64,000 nucleotides of DNA from Bolinopsis microptera (taxonomy: Eukaryota > Ctenophora > Tentaculata > Lobata > Bolinopsidae). The notes beneath the pieces were generated by a model, which saw only the letters and a list, made by a program, of their open reading frames with translations, ran no database searches and was not told the DNA's origin. The stretch lies in contig NC_087077.1 in NCBI RefSeq assembly GCF_026151205.1, positions 3,720,001-3,784,000 on the forward strand. Reading direction: 5' to 3'. Positions 44,151 to 55,235 of this stretch are shown here, piece after piece. Position numbers and translations under genes: made by a program. Position 1 is the stretch's first letter, and the number at the start of each line of letters is the position of its first letter.

Positions 44151-45247
44151 AATATTGATTGATTGACGACGTCAATTTTTGAGCACAGCGCGAGCGCATG
44201 CGGAAAAGGACCGCGTAGCTAGTAGTATAGTCAAGATGTTGATAAATATTTGGCTTGTGGCGCGATGTGTTGCTCTAACTATAGCCCTCTCGGTTGCAGT
44301 AGCGCGCGACCGCCGGAGGCGGAAATGACCTAGTTAGTTAGGTAAACGCGATGTGCCTTGTAGAATGAAATCCTACTAGCTGACGCCACTCGCAGCTGTG
44401 CTGTTCGCTGTACGTCAGCGATCGAAATTTATACGCGCCGCGTATCACCCGTTAAGATGTGACACCTGACGCGCCACACAATTTTTTTCGTTGCTCGTCG
44501 CACGTCGACGAACAACGAAGCTCGTTGCAACGCGCCGCGCAATGAGCTGCCAGGCTAGGACATCATCCTGGTCCAACAAATTTTGGCGAGCGATTTTCTC
44601 CAAAAATTTAATGAGGAAGCCGACTTCCACTCTGGCTAGGTTTCTTCTTACCCAGCGCGCGTTCCTTAATGGATGAAATAAAATTAGGTAAAAAGAATCC
44701 ACCGACTTGGCCAGAGTGCTTTCATGAAACTTTATTACTAGCTTGGCGTTGTAGGATTATATACTTTAATTTCGGATCGAGTGAAGCGAGTGATACACAT
44801 TACTTTGATTAAACTCATGCTGATCACAATACAGTACAGGGAAGTGGGTAACACGGCTTGCAGTCGCAGCTGCGGCTCCTCGCTGGCGGTAATATTTCAA
44901 TGAACAAGAATTAAGAAAAAGAGAATTTAAGAAAAAGAGAATTTTATTTGCCACAGAATAATCAATACATATAATATACTTCAAAAACTTCAAAATATAT
45001 TGTAAGTTCATCTATCGTTCATAAGATGGGGTACTCTCAATAATCAAGTACATGATTACCCGATCCGCCGCGCCACGCAAGCACCACACTGCAATTGAAA
45101 TTGGAGATGTAAGCATAATGGGCGCGGGGGCGCCGCGCACGTGGATCGAGCCGGCCCACGTACCCAAATTGCAAATGCAAATGTACATGTCACAATGTCA
45201 CACTCACAGTCACATTTATTAATTTCTACACAATTTATTCATTATAC

Positions 45248-45524
45248 TTATCTGCCCACGAGTGCTGGTATCAAATTGTGTCTTAAGACACTTTCTAGTG
45301 GTCTGAATAGTTCTGCTATGTTGCGAACAGTTCTTTGAAGGTATTGCCATCTGCAATTTACTCCTTTAGTGTATGCAGCTAACGCTGCCTGTGGCTCATC
45401 GGCAGCAAATGTAGAAAATTTTTTTATATCCTTTACCCATTTCTCTACTTTCTTTTTGACATGATATTCCTCCTTGAACCTAGGGGTTCCAATTACCGCT
45501 CCTAGGTAATAATATATGTAACTA
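45248..45524 (-). pseudogene. Retroelement reverse-transcriptase-associated C-terminal fragment
   Basis: On the minus strand the frame contains YLGAVIG, then KKKVEKWVKDIKKFSTFAAD, EPQAALAAYTKG, WQYLQRTV and ends in LESVLRHNLIPALVGR. That block is familiar from reverse-transcriptase proteins of aquatic invertebrate retroelements (GG.IG...W..E...A...P..A...GL..RW...RT....LE..IR..FIPALTGR). The upstream part has been cut off by the mariner-type element that starts at 45525. Confidence 0.6.
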
Positions 45525-46291
45525 CAGGGTGGGCCAAAAGTCAGTACCCATACGTTGGCCTTAATAGCTCCGCCGTTTTTTATATTTGAGAGCTGTTGCT
45601 TTGCAGATGGCATAATGTACTTACTGGTTCGAGGATTCCGTTGTCAAAGTTTGAAAATTCGAATATTTTAGACCACGCCCATTCAATATTAAAACACCTA
45701 TATTGTTTACTCTGAACATGCTGAACGCCTGATTGTTTCAGAGACGGTAGATTATCAAATGTTGCATATGATCTGAAAACATGAGGCAAAACGGATTAGA
45801 AATGACGAAGTTATCAAGCATTTTCTGTATCTCGTTAACAAAATTGACTGGGTGATTATGTGACACCGTGACACGACACCTTAATTGGGCACCCTTAACA
45901 ATTCCCATAATGTTTAACGGGGTAGTTAACGGGGTCACCTTATCACGTGATTAGGTAAACCAATCACCTGATCACACGTAATGAATAAACTCGTTATGCT
46001 TCATATCTCGGTCATCTGAGAAGCTACAGTTCTAATTCTTCCAGGACAAACGTAATTCGAATGGCCAAACACAATTCAATAACATTTAGCTTGATCCGAC
46101 TATCCAAACTATCAAATAAATGTGAAAATGAACCTCCATTTGTAAAAAATGAACGCGAATATTTATCGAATTGACAAATTCCTCGAACCAGTGGTGGTAC
46201 TAAGTCATACCAGAAGGAAGTATTTAAATTGGGCACTCAGTGACTGAGCTATAAAGGCCAACGTGAGGGTACTGACTTTTGGCCCACCCTG
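45525..46291. mobile_element. Tc1/mariner-type non-autonomous element
   Basis: The ends are CAGGGTGGGCCAAAAGTCAG, continuing TACCC..ACGTTGGCC, inverted over about 37 bp. It is flanked by TA on both sides (45523-24 and 46292-93). It is 767 bp, with no transposase frame. It is inserted in the retroelement fragment on its left. Confidence 0.88.
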
Positions 46292-46627
46292 TATAATATG
46301 ATAAGTTAAATTTTGAAGTGAAGGAAAAAGGACGAGTTTTCGATAATCTGTGATGATGTTTATGTCATTATTTTTGATTTGATTTGATTTGATTTGAAGG
46401 CATTCTCAGCATCTATAAGAATACGCTCCTACTAAATCGCTCGCCCAAATTTTAAGAAAATTCTTGTGAAAAGGCCCTAAGGGCATGTAATTGATCTGGA
46501 TCGGTATATTTTTGAACGCTGATTCCGAATCACCCCCCATGACGTAGGGTAAAAATGCTTACCTGAAGAGTTATGGGCAAAAAACTGTTTTAGTCACGTG
46601 ACAGGCTAGTTAAACACACATTCGATT

Positions 46628-46706
46628 GTTTCGGACTCGGGTTAGGGTTAGGGTTGTGGTTAGGGTTATGAATAGCTTTGGGGTTATGTAATGGTTAGGG
46701 TTAGGA
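46628..46706 (+). repeat. Short interstitial TTAGGG-like stretch
   Basis: GGGTTAGGGTTAGGGTT and scattered variants over about 80 bp. It is too short and mixed to mark a chromosome end. The hAT-type MITE is inserted in it. Confidence 0.6.
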
Positions 46707-46995
46707 CAGTGGCGTAACGTTGCCTGTTGGCGCCCCCCTGCCGAAAAAAGCGCCCCCCTGTTGGCGCCCCCTCCCCTTTTGGTGCCCCTCCCTAAAATTG
46801 AACAAATTAGGTGATTTTAAAGAATACGCCGGTAAAATCTCTAAAAAAGTGTGTATCTAGAGCAAAACGCGCAGTTTTGCTAGTACTTTAGTTAAGTTTT
46901 CGAAATTGTCCCACATTCAAACGACGATTTGGCGCCCCCCTAAGACGGCGCCCCCCTGCACAGCGGGGTCAGCAGGGCCTTTCGTTACGCCACTG
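46707..46995 (-). mobile_element. hAT-type MITE, copy 2
   Basis: Reverse-orientation copy of the element at 7730-8015, flanked by the 8-bp direct repeat GGTTAGGA (46699-46706 and 46996-47003). Very few differences from copy 1, so it moved fairly recently. Confidence 0.92.
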
Positions 46996-47009
46996 GGTTA
47001 GGATCAATC

Positions 47010-47735
47010 AATCATCATCAAGATTTTAGTTTTACATTTGACCTTTATGTCAAAAAATCTCTGAATTTTCAATCGGTGGTCGATGTTACCTGAGGACCTT
47101 AGGCTTCGTCCTTACTTCGTCCTTACTTCGTCACAGGACGATCGGAGCTCGAAGAGCGTAGAGAGTGCTGGCGTCGTCCTGTGATGGTCGACGTATTTTT
47201 GCTTGCTGGGATCCGGCCGAATGACGCCACATGCAACGTGTAGGGTAAAACTAAAAACGCTTCCCTATATGAGATAATATGACAAAAATTGTTTTGGTCA
47301 CGTGACCAGTCAATGACATTGATATTTCGCTGCTGACGGTTTGGTGGAGGGTTAGGGTTGTAGGTTTACAACCTACCAGGACGCGCGCCATGGAACAGAT
47401 ATTTTACGAGTATCACCCGTTAAGGGTTAGGGTCAACGTTTATACATTATAGGGTCAAAGTTAGGACTAGAGTTGTACACTATTGACATTGTGAGGGTAA
47501 TGGTTAAGGTTTATCACTAGCGACCTTTTCATCTGACCACAATATTGCAAAATGCTATGTTGTATGTCACGTGACAAATTTAGCCGAGGGTCAAAAGTCG
47601 GAAGTCAGTGGACTCTGTTGGAGTTCGGCGGACTCCGAGCGGAGTCCGCCGAGCTGGTGGACTCCGCCAAGCTCCGCCGGAGTCCGCGGCGGACCGGAGT
47701 CCGCCTAGTGGCTTAGTCCGCGGCGGATTTTACTA
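47010..47735 (-). repeat. GC-rich foldback repeat, right arm
   Basis: Reverse complement of the arm at 43480-44150, ending in the CGGACTCCG-rich part at 47630-47725. It carries a 66-bp insertion at 47358-47423 that the left arm lacks. Confidence 0.75.
47358..47423 (+). mobile_element. 66-bp minimal element with 9-bp target duplication
   Basis: It starts TTGTAGGTTTACAACCTACC and ends TTTTACGAGTATCACCCGTT followed by AA. It is flanked by GGGTTAGGG on both sides. The left foldback arm (43815-43825) lacks it and has the site once, so this is a filled site with a known empty site. Confidence 0.8.
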
Positions 47736-47859
47736 ATTCACTCGCCAGCGCGCTATCACGTGTTTTTAATGCCGTGATTTCATTGGTCACCTCCATAGCG
47801 CGCATTATTTGTGACAGCATAGGAGGACTAAAGTGCAAAGAAACTGCTGCCTAACTGCT

Positions 47860-47952
47860 TTGTAGGTTTACAACCTACCAGGACGCGCGCCGAGTTGGAC
47901 TGTTCCAATATATGGAACAGATATTTTACGAGTACAGAGTATCACCCGTTAA
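47860..47952 (+). mobile_element. 93-bp minimal element, second copy
   Basis: Same start (TTGTAGGTTTACAACC) and same end (ACCCGTTAA) as the 66-bp copy, with more of the middle. Flanks CTAACTGCT and ATAACTGCT agree at 8 of 9 bases. Confidence 0.7.
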
Positions 47953-48039
47953 ATAACTGCTGCTTACTGGGCGGCGCTCAGTAAGCAGAATCAAATATTT
48001 ATTATGTTTATGAACATAATAGCCTGGGGTCCCCAGGTA

Positions 48040-48200
48040 AACTGCTGCTCACTGCTGCTAACTGCTGCTCACTGCTGATATGGGTTCGCGCAGCAGTTAG
48101 CAGCAATTAGTACCAATGAGCAGCAGTGAGCAGTAGTTAGTTAGCAGCAGTGAGCATGAGCAGCAGTGAGCAGCAGTGAGCAACAGTGAGCAGCAGTTTC
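48040..48200. repeat. AGCAGCAGTGAG microsatellite with inverted halves
   Basis: The left part reads CTGCTGCTCACTGCTGCTAA, and the right part reads AGCAGCAGTGAGCAGCAGTG. The array can fold on itself around ATATGGGTTCGCG. Confidence 0.75.
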
Positions 48201-48717
48201 GTTGCACTATAGTGCTCCTGTGAAAGATAGCGATTAGAAAATTAAATAGAGATTTTACAGCAATTTTACATCAATGACACACATGGGCCACCTAATGATA
48301 TACATGATAAACCTGCTAGCGCATGTGTATCAAAACAAATTTTGACACACATGCGCTACTTATAGGAAGCGCATGTGTATCATTATTTTTTTGACACACA
48401 TGCGCTTCCATAATAGTTGTTTTTACACAATTTGTCCACCGCGCGTGCAATAAACTCAATAAACTCAATCTAAGCTCCGATTTGTGACCGAAATGGGCCA
48501 TAATATGGTTTATGAAACGCATGGCAGAGAGCGAGTGAGAGAGAGTCAGAAACAAAAGTTTGTATCTGATCTCAGCTCAAGCTAGCACACGCAGGCGCGC
48601 TATATCACGCGCACGTGACTTAAACACTGCAATATCATTGGTCATCTTCATATCCAATGCGAAATACAAACACGCGCCCTTTTCCTATAATCCATGGCGA
48701 GTGAATTAGTGAAACCG

Positions 48718-49117
48718 TAAGTTTATACTTTTTGCCGATGACACCAACATATTTGTTGTAGATAAATGTATAAAAACACTTTACTGCAAAGCTAATAAAA
48801 TTCTTAAACTTGTTCATCAGTATATGAAAAGTAACTTGCTGCATATCAACATAAAGAAATGGTGTTATATCCACTTTAAGCCGAACTGTAGAAATGAACC
48901 AGATTCAAACACCAATGAATTAGAACTGACACTAAATAATATAGTAATTAAAAAGGTGGAGGAAACTAAGTTTCTTGGAGTCATTATTGACCAAAAACTG
49001 AACTGGGATGCTCACTTAAGAGCGTTAAACCGTAAATTGAAATGTGAGATAGGTAGACTATGTGGAATTAGACGCTGTGTACCTAAAAAACTTTCGTTTT
49101 ATTCCGCAGTTCAATAA
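48718..49117 (+). pseudogene. LINE reverse transcriptase fragment
   Basis: The piece begins just before the catalytic motif (FADDTNIFVV) and runs on through MKSNLLHINIKKWCYIHFKP and KFLGVIIDQKLNWDAH. It breaks off after KKLSFYSAV. The same region is found in the fragment at 49842 and in the intact LINE at 63180-63560, so it belongs to the same CR1-like group. Confidence 0.8.
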
Positions 49118-49841
49118 TTGTTGACCGAAAAAATATAAATTGATCGAAATTTACAATTCATCGTTATCAAATATAGTCAATAATATTTTTGATTCCATTT
49201 AGTACATAATAAGTTGGTTTTATTCTCTTGCAACACTACTGCACAACAAAAACTGCGCCTGTCCACCAGCAACAGCAGAGTCATAGATGTGCAGCCAAAG
49301 CTAGGCCACACACCCATGGCCGCGCCGGTTAAACAACTTTATATTCAATCGTTATATTAGGAAATTTTAGTTAATTCTTTGATCACCCTTCAGTGCCGGT
49401 GGGCAGGCGCCCCGCATAGTTGGCTTTCCAAATTTACAGTCTCAAGAAAGCCGAAACGGTAATCGAGTCCCGGAGCAGAACACACATTTAGAAAATTGAA
49501 AAATTAAAATTAAAATAATAAATTAGAAATTAAAAATTAAAAATTACATGACTACGAGAGTCCAGACAAACAACAAACACACAAATCGGACGATGAGAGG
49601 ACCCACTGCTGAATTCGACATATAATGAATTGTTGAAAACATAATGATTCCTACACTAATATGATCTTGAGGCATGCCCTGCATGTACTGTGCGAGTACA
49701 TTGTAAATAATATCTGATAAGATGCGGCCAAAAATAGCGGCACGGCGCGCAAAATGCGCGGCGTGACCGCCGAAATTTTATACTTTAAACATTAACATTT
49801 CAATCGGCTTTAGCGCTCAGCATATCTTCATTGAGTAGACA
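49118..49841. other. Intergenic, no gene recognised
   Basis: Mixed AT-rich sequence with an A-rich stretch at 49495-49550. It separates two LINE fragments in convergent orientation. Nothing else is recognised. Confidence 0.5.
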
Positions 49842-50910
49842 TTAGAATTTCAGTTCGTTGGAATCGAAGTTCAGTTCACACCAATCTATTTCGTCGTACC
49901 TGGACTGCATGCCGAGTAACTCCTTTTTTATTGTGAATTTTACAAGGTTCGTTGATGTAGAGAAGTTGATATTGCTAGCAGTGTTTCTACAATCGTTCCA
50001 CATTTTTGTCGATTGATATATGAAGGAGGTGGATGGGGTTGGAGTGATGAATCGATCAGCACGTCTTGATGATCTGTGAAATAGATTTAGGAGTGGGACT
50101 GGGGATTCTAATTTATTGATTTTGAACATTTCCAATAAACATGTGTGTTTGAACAAACTGTGTATGGTTAGTAAACCCATTTTTCTTAAATAGCGGTTTT
50201 GTGTGCTGTTTTTCATAGAAGTCGCTTCCTAATTTTTGCTTGTCTTTACTTCGTGTTCTAGCACAAGTTCTAAACTTTTCTAAGTCCGCCTCTCGGTTAC
50301 CAAATAGTATTCTAACACATTTCTTCTGAGTGATAAATATTGGTTCAAGCCTGTTGTTACTAAGGCCACCCCATACTGATATCCCAAATCGCAAGTGTGA
50401 TTCAAATAGTGTGTAGTACAGTTCTTTGTAGAGTTTTTCTGGAATAATGTGCCGTATTCTACAAATTTTCCCACTTTCACATTTCAGCTTTGTGTTGAGC
50501 GACCGTATATGAGCATCCCATTTAAGCTGAACATCAATAATAACACCAAGAAACTTCACCTTTTTGACTTGCTTTATTACTACATTGTTTAGAGTAAGTA
50601 CGTGTTCTTCTTCATTATGTTCTACCTTGCTTTTTCTATTCGTTGGTTTAAAGTGAATGTAACAGCATTTCTTAATGTTAATATGCAGGAGATTACATTT
50701 CATATACAGTTGTACCAGTTTGAGAATTTGGTTTGCTCGTTCATATAATTTTATCTTACATTCATCCGCGACAAATATATTTGTATCGTCAGCAAATAGA
50801 ATGAACTTGCCTAGTTCAGTTGCCCTATATAGGTCGTTGATATAAATAATAAATAGTAACGGACCAAGACAATATCCCTGGGGTACTCCAAAGAGAACTG
50901 GAAGCTTAAA
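49842..50910 (-). pseudogene. LINE reverse transcriptase fragment (frameshifted)
   Basis: On the minus strand it starts with FGVPQGYCLGPLLFIIYIND, then FADDTNIFVADE, MKCNLLHINIKKCCYIHFKP, FLGVIIDVQLKWDAH, ISVWGG and FITQKKCVRILFG. After a shift near 50150-50200 it ends with FHRSSRRADRFI and TSFIYQSTKMWN and a stop at 49842. It covers the second half of ORF2 of a CR1-like LINE, 5'-truncated as is usual for these elements. Confidence 0.85.
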
Positions 50911-51099
50911 AAAACAGCATTTCTTAATTGTAAAAACATCATTTCTTAATTGTAGTCAACGGGCACAAAAAAGCATTACTAGCAATTGTGTCCTTAACCC
51001 TCCTACATTATTTGAACATTTTTGTGGCTAACTCATCGAACAACATCTGAATTAATATGTACTTAGTATTAAAAGATTCAGTAAGTTATCTTTTCATGT

Positions 51100-51188
51100 T
51101 TGTAGGTTTACAACCTACCAGGACGCGCGCCGAGTTGGACTCGTCGACGGTCCTGCAGAACAAATATTTTACGAGTATCACCCGTTAA
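51100..51188 (+). mobile_element. 89-bp minimal element, third copy
   Basis: Starts TTGTAGGTTTACAACC, has GAGTTGGACTCGTCGACGG in the middle and ends TATCACCCGTTAA. The flanks do not match, so it may be a rearranged copy. Confidence 0.6.
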
Positions 51189-51284
51189 CAAGTTGTATCA
51201 CGTAATGACCCCCACGGTCGTGGTGACCCCCACGGTCGCTTCACCCCTGTAGAGTTTCGAAGATACAGGGGGAGCCGCGCACTC

Positions 51285-54200
51285 TTGTAGGTTTACAACC
51301 TACCAGGACGCGCGCCGAGTTGGACTCGTCGACGGTCCTGGTAGGTAGAAATACGACTCAATTACGGCAGAAAAGTGCCGTAGATGCTGATTGGCTGAGA
51401 CGTTTGCGCCAATAGGAGAGCTTATATTGAGTCACGTGAGCTATGCGCGGCGTAAAATCACTCTGCAGTTCGAAATTCTGTGATAAAATCGAGCGCTCAT
51501 GATCAATTTTGTCTGGCCTTTAACTTCACTTCCTCACGCAGTTTATAATCGATTCACTGTTGTTTTGTTCGCTGTCTATGACCGTATTGAAATTAAGCTT
51601 AACATTTGATAACAGATTCTATTCACATCCAGCTTTAATTTGATCGCTTGCTGAGTTGCATGTCATTTGTTTGATTGTTTCCAGATTCAATCTGACCGGT
51701 GTATCATCAATCAATATTACGGTTCAGTCATTCAGTGGTCCATAATTAAGCTGCTACCTGCATATGCAGATGAACAAACAAATATTGTGGTGCATGCCAA
51801 TGTAAATGAAGGTTTTTGTCGCTTACCTTAGTGTACAATTAATTTTGAAGATCAAACATATTTTTGCTATTGGCATTGTTGATGCGACCGACCTAACCCG
51901 ATCGTTTTTTGCTATAACTATATCCCTTGAACTATATGTTCAAGACTAGAATTTCGAGTTCTCCTTTATATGCTGCAGGTACTCCAAATATCGTATGATA
52001 ATAATAATCTAAATCATTGGCTAGAAATGACGTGACACACTTGTAATCCAGTGGAAGTAATGTTTATTAACGGCATTACATGGAGTCCCTGTTCATTTTA
52101 CCAAATAATGAACTGTGATTAAACTTCCAAGTTGAATTCTTCAACTTGCCCCTCGGACGTTATTCCACAGTAACAGACCTGATACAACGTGAGGGACACC
52201 AGTTATATATCGGTTATTAAATATAAGGCTGATGTGTTAAGTTATTAATTGTTTCTAAGGTGTGTCCCAATTCCCATACATCCGTTTACACTCAGTGTGT
52301 ACTGAACGATTTGCTTATAATAACAAGAACCTATTTGTGTATTAAAACATAGACCTCAGTTTGTAAAGTAAATCTTTTGAGTTTGTAAAGTAAATCTTTT
52401 GAGTTTGAACACCTCCTAGTTACCATATTGATAATTGCAGAGATATCACGCGATTTGGTAACCAATTAAATTGTTATAATTGAATGCGTAGAGTACACTA
52501 ATCATTGGCTTTTACTTTTAGTGGCAGTAATTTTTATTGAACTGTGACTAAACTTCCAAGTTGAATTCTTTAACTAGCCCCTCGGACGTTTCCATAGTAA
52601 CAGACCTGATATAATAACGTGAGGGACACCAGTTATATATCGGTTATTAAATGTAAGGCTACTACGATTAGCTATTAAGTGTTTCTAAGGTGTGTCCCAA
52701 TTCCCATACATCCGTTTACACTCAGTGTGTACTGAACGATTTGCTTATAATAACAAGAACCCATTTGTGTATTAAAACATAGACCTCAGTTTGTAAAGTA
52801 AATCTTTTGAGTTTGTAAAGTAAATCTTTTGAGTTTGAACACCTCCTAGTTACCATGGTGATAATTCCAGAGATATCACGCGATTTGGTAACCAATTAAA
52901 TTGTTATAATTGAATGCGAAGAGTACACTAATCATTGGCTTTTACTTTTAGTGGCAGTAATTTTTATTGAACTGTGACTAAACTTCCAAGTTGAATTCTT
53001 TAACTAGCCCCTCGGACGTTTCCATAGTAACAGACCTGATATAATAACGTGAGGGACACCAGTTATATATCGGTTATTAAATGTAAGGCTACTACGATTA
53101 GCTATTAAGTGTTTCTAAGGTGTGTCCCAATTCCCATACATCCGTTTACACTCAGTGTGTACTGAACGATTTGCTTATAATAACAAGAACCCATTTGTGT
53201 ATTAAAACATAGACCTCAGTTTGTAAAGTAAATCTTTTGAGTCTGAACACCTCCCAGTTACCATGGTGATAATCCAAGAGATATCACGCGTCTTTCTAAC
53301 CCAGTATCGCTATAATTGTATAATCGAATCCGTAGAAAGTGCAATTATCATTGGCTATTAATGACGTGACATAGTTGTAGTCTAGTGGTAATAATGTTTT
53401 GGGCTAGCTGACTGAACACGCCATTTTGGAACTAAATTGATCGTCTCCAGGTCCCCGGACAGTTTCATCTTTAAATATCTTAGTTAATTAGTTTAAATCA
53501 GACTTATAGACAATAGATTACAGAACCCTTGATTTCATCGCCTTTGTACACTGCAGTACAGGAGTAAAACTCCTACATACAATCGGAAAATGATCTGACG
53601 GTGTACACTCTTTAAATGTATGATAACCTCCTTTTAAAATAAAATATATATTTTTAACAAATTTGCCGTTAATTAGTACTTGATTATTTAGTATCCGTGT
53701 AAATAAGTCCTCTTTGATAAAATTATCGATGCAAATGACAATCTTTTAGCTTACAAAATCAGTCAAGCAATCTTGACCATATTGTTGCAGATTTTGAACT
53801 ATACCGCCGCAACCACATGTAATGACTTAAAGGAATACTTAAACCAAGTTTGGGAATCACTTCATGTCTAGAACCGATGTAACAAATGTTCCACTTTTGT
53901 CCCAATAATCCTCCTGGGTATCCCATATTCAATTTGGCGACCAATTTGGTATTATATTTTCGTTAAAGCTCCTATCAAAATTATGTACGATTAGCACACG
54001 TATCTTACCTGAATTCTCTCCAAGAAAAGTGGGCAAATAAAATAATATATTGTTGTAATATTTCAACTTCATAACCGAAATGTTGTAACGAGATGTACAC
54101 GATCGCTTACTTTGTCATTACTTTATTACAGTAATCTATAAATAATCATACTTTACACACATCCCTTTACACGCTGTAGGGTGAACACTGCACATAGGCG

Positions 54201-55235
54201 TATCATTCCACTTAAAATTCAACATTAACCATGTACACACACTATGCACTAATTGCCCATTTTTGTCGAGAAATGGTACATGAAAATGTAACCATTTATC
54301 GACAGAAATACGAACGAATACCAACCTTCCCAATAACACCAGTTTGTATCTAAACATTTGCTCCTAATAGCAACACTGACGTAATTTGTTTTATTTTCAG
54401 TTACTGATGGACTGACCTGCCATTGTGTGATACTGATAGTGCGCCGAAGGACCTCTCTGACATGGAAACGGCTATTTCTGGAAGATAATGTACTGCTGGG
54501 AATAATTTATACTCTATGTTAATGGTCTCCTTCTCCTTAAACTGTAAAACATACACTATATATAGGTGAGAACATATTAGAATTTTTGGAATATATGGCT
54601 TACAAATACAATTTAGTCACACTGTAGTAGGCTTAATATTCAATATTGTAAACAGTCATAATTGTGGGTAAAGTTTTGGTAGTAAAATCAGTAATGCATC
54701 ATGTCCCAAACCATCTGATATTGATAAACCGAGTTTCAACATCTTTGATCAATTAAAATGAATTACTTTCAGTTACTGCCGAAATGTTCTTCTACAAATC
54801 CTCTACAATGATGCCGAAGGCTTGAACTTGAAGATTGAGTCTTAATAATAATATCGAAACAATTAATAGATGTTGCTCCTATCAAAGAAATTAAGATGAT
54901 ATTTCCAGTTCACAATGATACACTGTGTACTCACTGCACTGGATTTAGAAAGATAACCATTATATATTATAATCCGTTGTTTCAATATTTTGTTTTCTTT
55001 GTTGATATCACTAACTGATCGATGATTTAATTAGGTTTGATTTCTAACATAAACTGTGATCTGAGAGAAGCCTAATATCAGTGTGTAATGTATTTGCAGT
55101 ACTGCGCCGTGACGTAATAGGACAAAAAGTACCTGCCACCAATGGTCAACACCAAAAGCGCGGCGTACTGCGCGCAACCAACTATTTCGCCCGTACAATA
55201 TATGGAACAGATATTTTACGAGTATCACCCGTTAA
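51285..55235 (+). mobile_element. Possible 3.95-kb full-length member of the TTGTAGG...GTTAA family
   Basis: The start TTGTAGGTTTACAACC at 51285 and the end TTTTACGAGTATCACCCGTT(AA) at 55235 are both single, and the 9-bp flanks CGCGCACTC and CGCGCGCTC agree at 8 bases. If they belong together, the element has a tandem-repeat interior (52050-53345) and no transposase gene. The alternative is two unrelated half copies. Confidence 0.5.
52050..53345 (+). repeat. Three tandem copies of a ~430-bp satellite unit
   Basis: Units begin near 52060, 52500 and 52925. Each has AACTTCCAAGTTGAATTCTT, CCCCTCGGACGTT, GTGAGGGACACCAGTTATAT, GGTGTGTCCCAATTCCCATA and CACTCAGTGTGTACTGAACG. The second and third units are almost identical and the first is more different. 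A short 22-bp doubling (GTTTGTAAAGTAAATCTTTT) is present in the first two units only. Confidence 0.9.

Larger units (their letters stand above)
47728..48713. mobile_element. Possible TIR element of about 1 kb
   Basis: TTTTACTAATTCACTCGCCA at the left returns inverted at 48695-48713 (TGGCGAGTGAATTAGTGAAA). Inside are the short element at 47860, a copy of the CCTGGGG repeat and a GCAGCAGTGA microsatellite. No gene is present. Target duplication not resolved. Confidence 0.5.

Noticed and set aside
46628-46706. Telomere or chromosome end
   Set aside because: Only about 80 bp of mixed TTAGGG-like sequence, with unique and repeat DNA on both sides.
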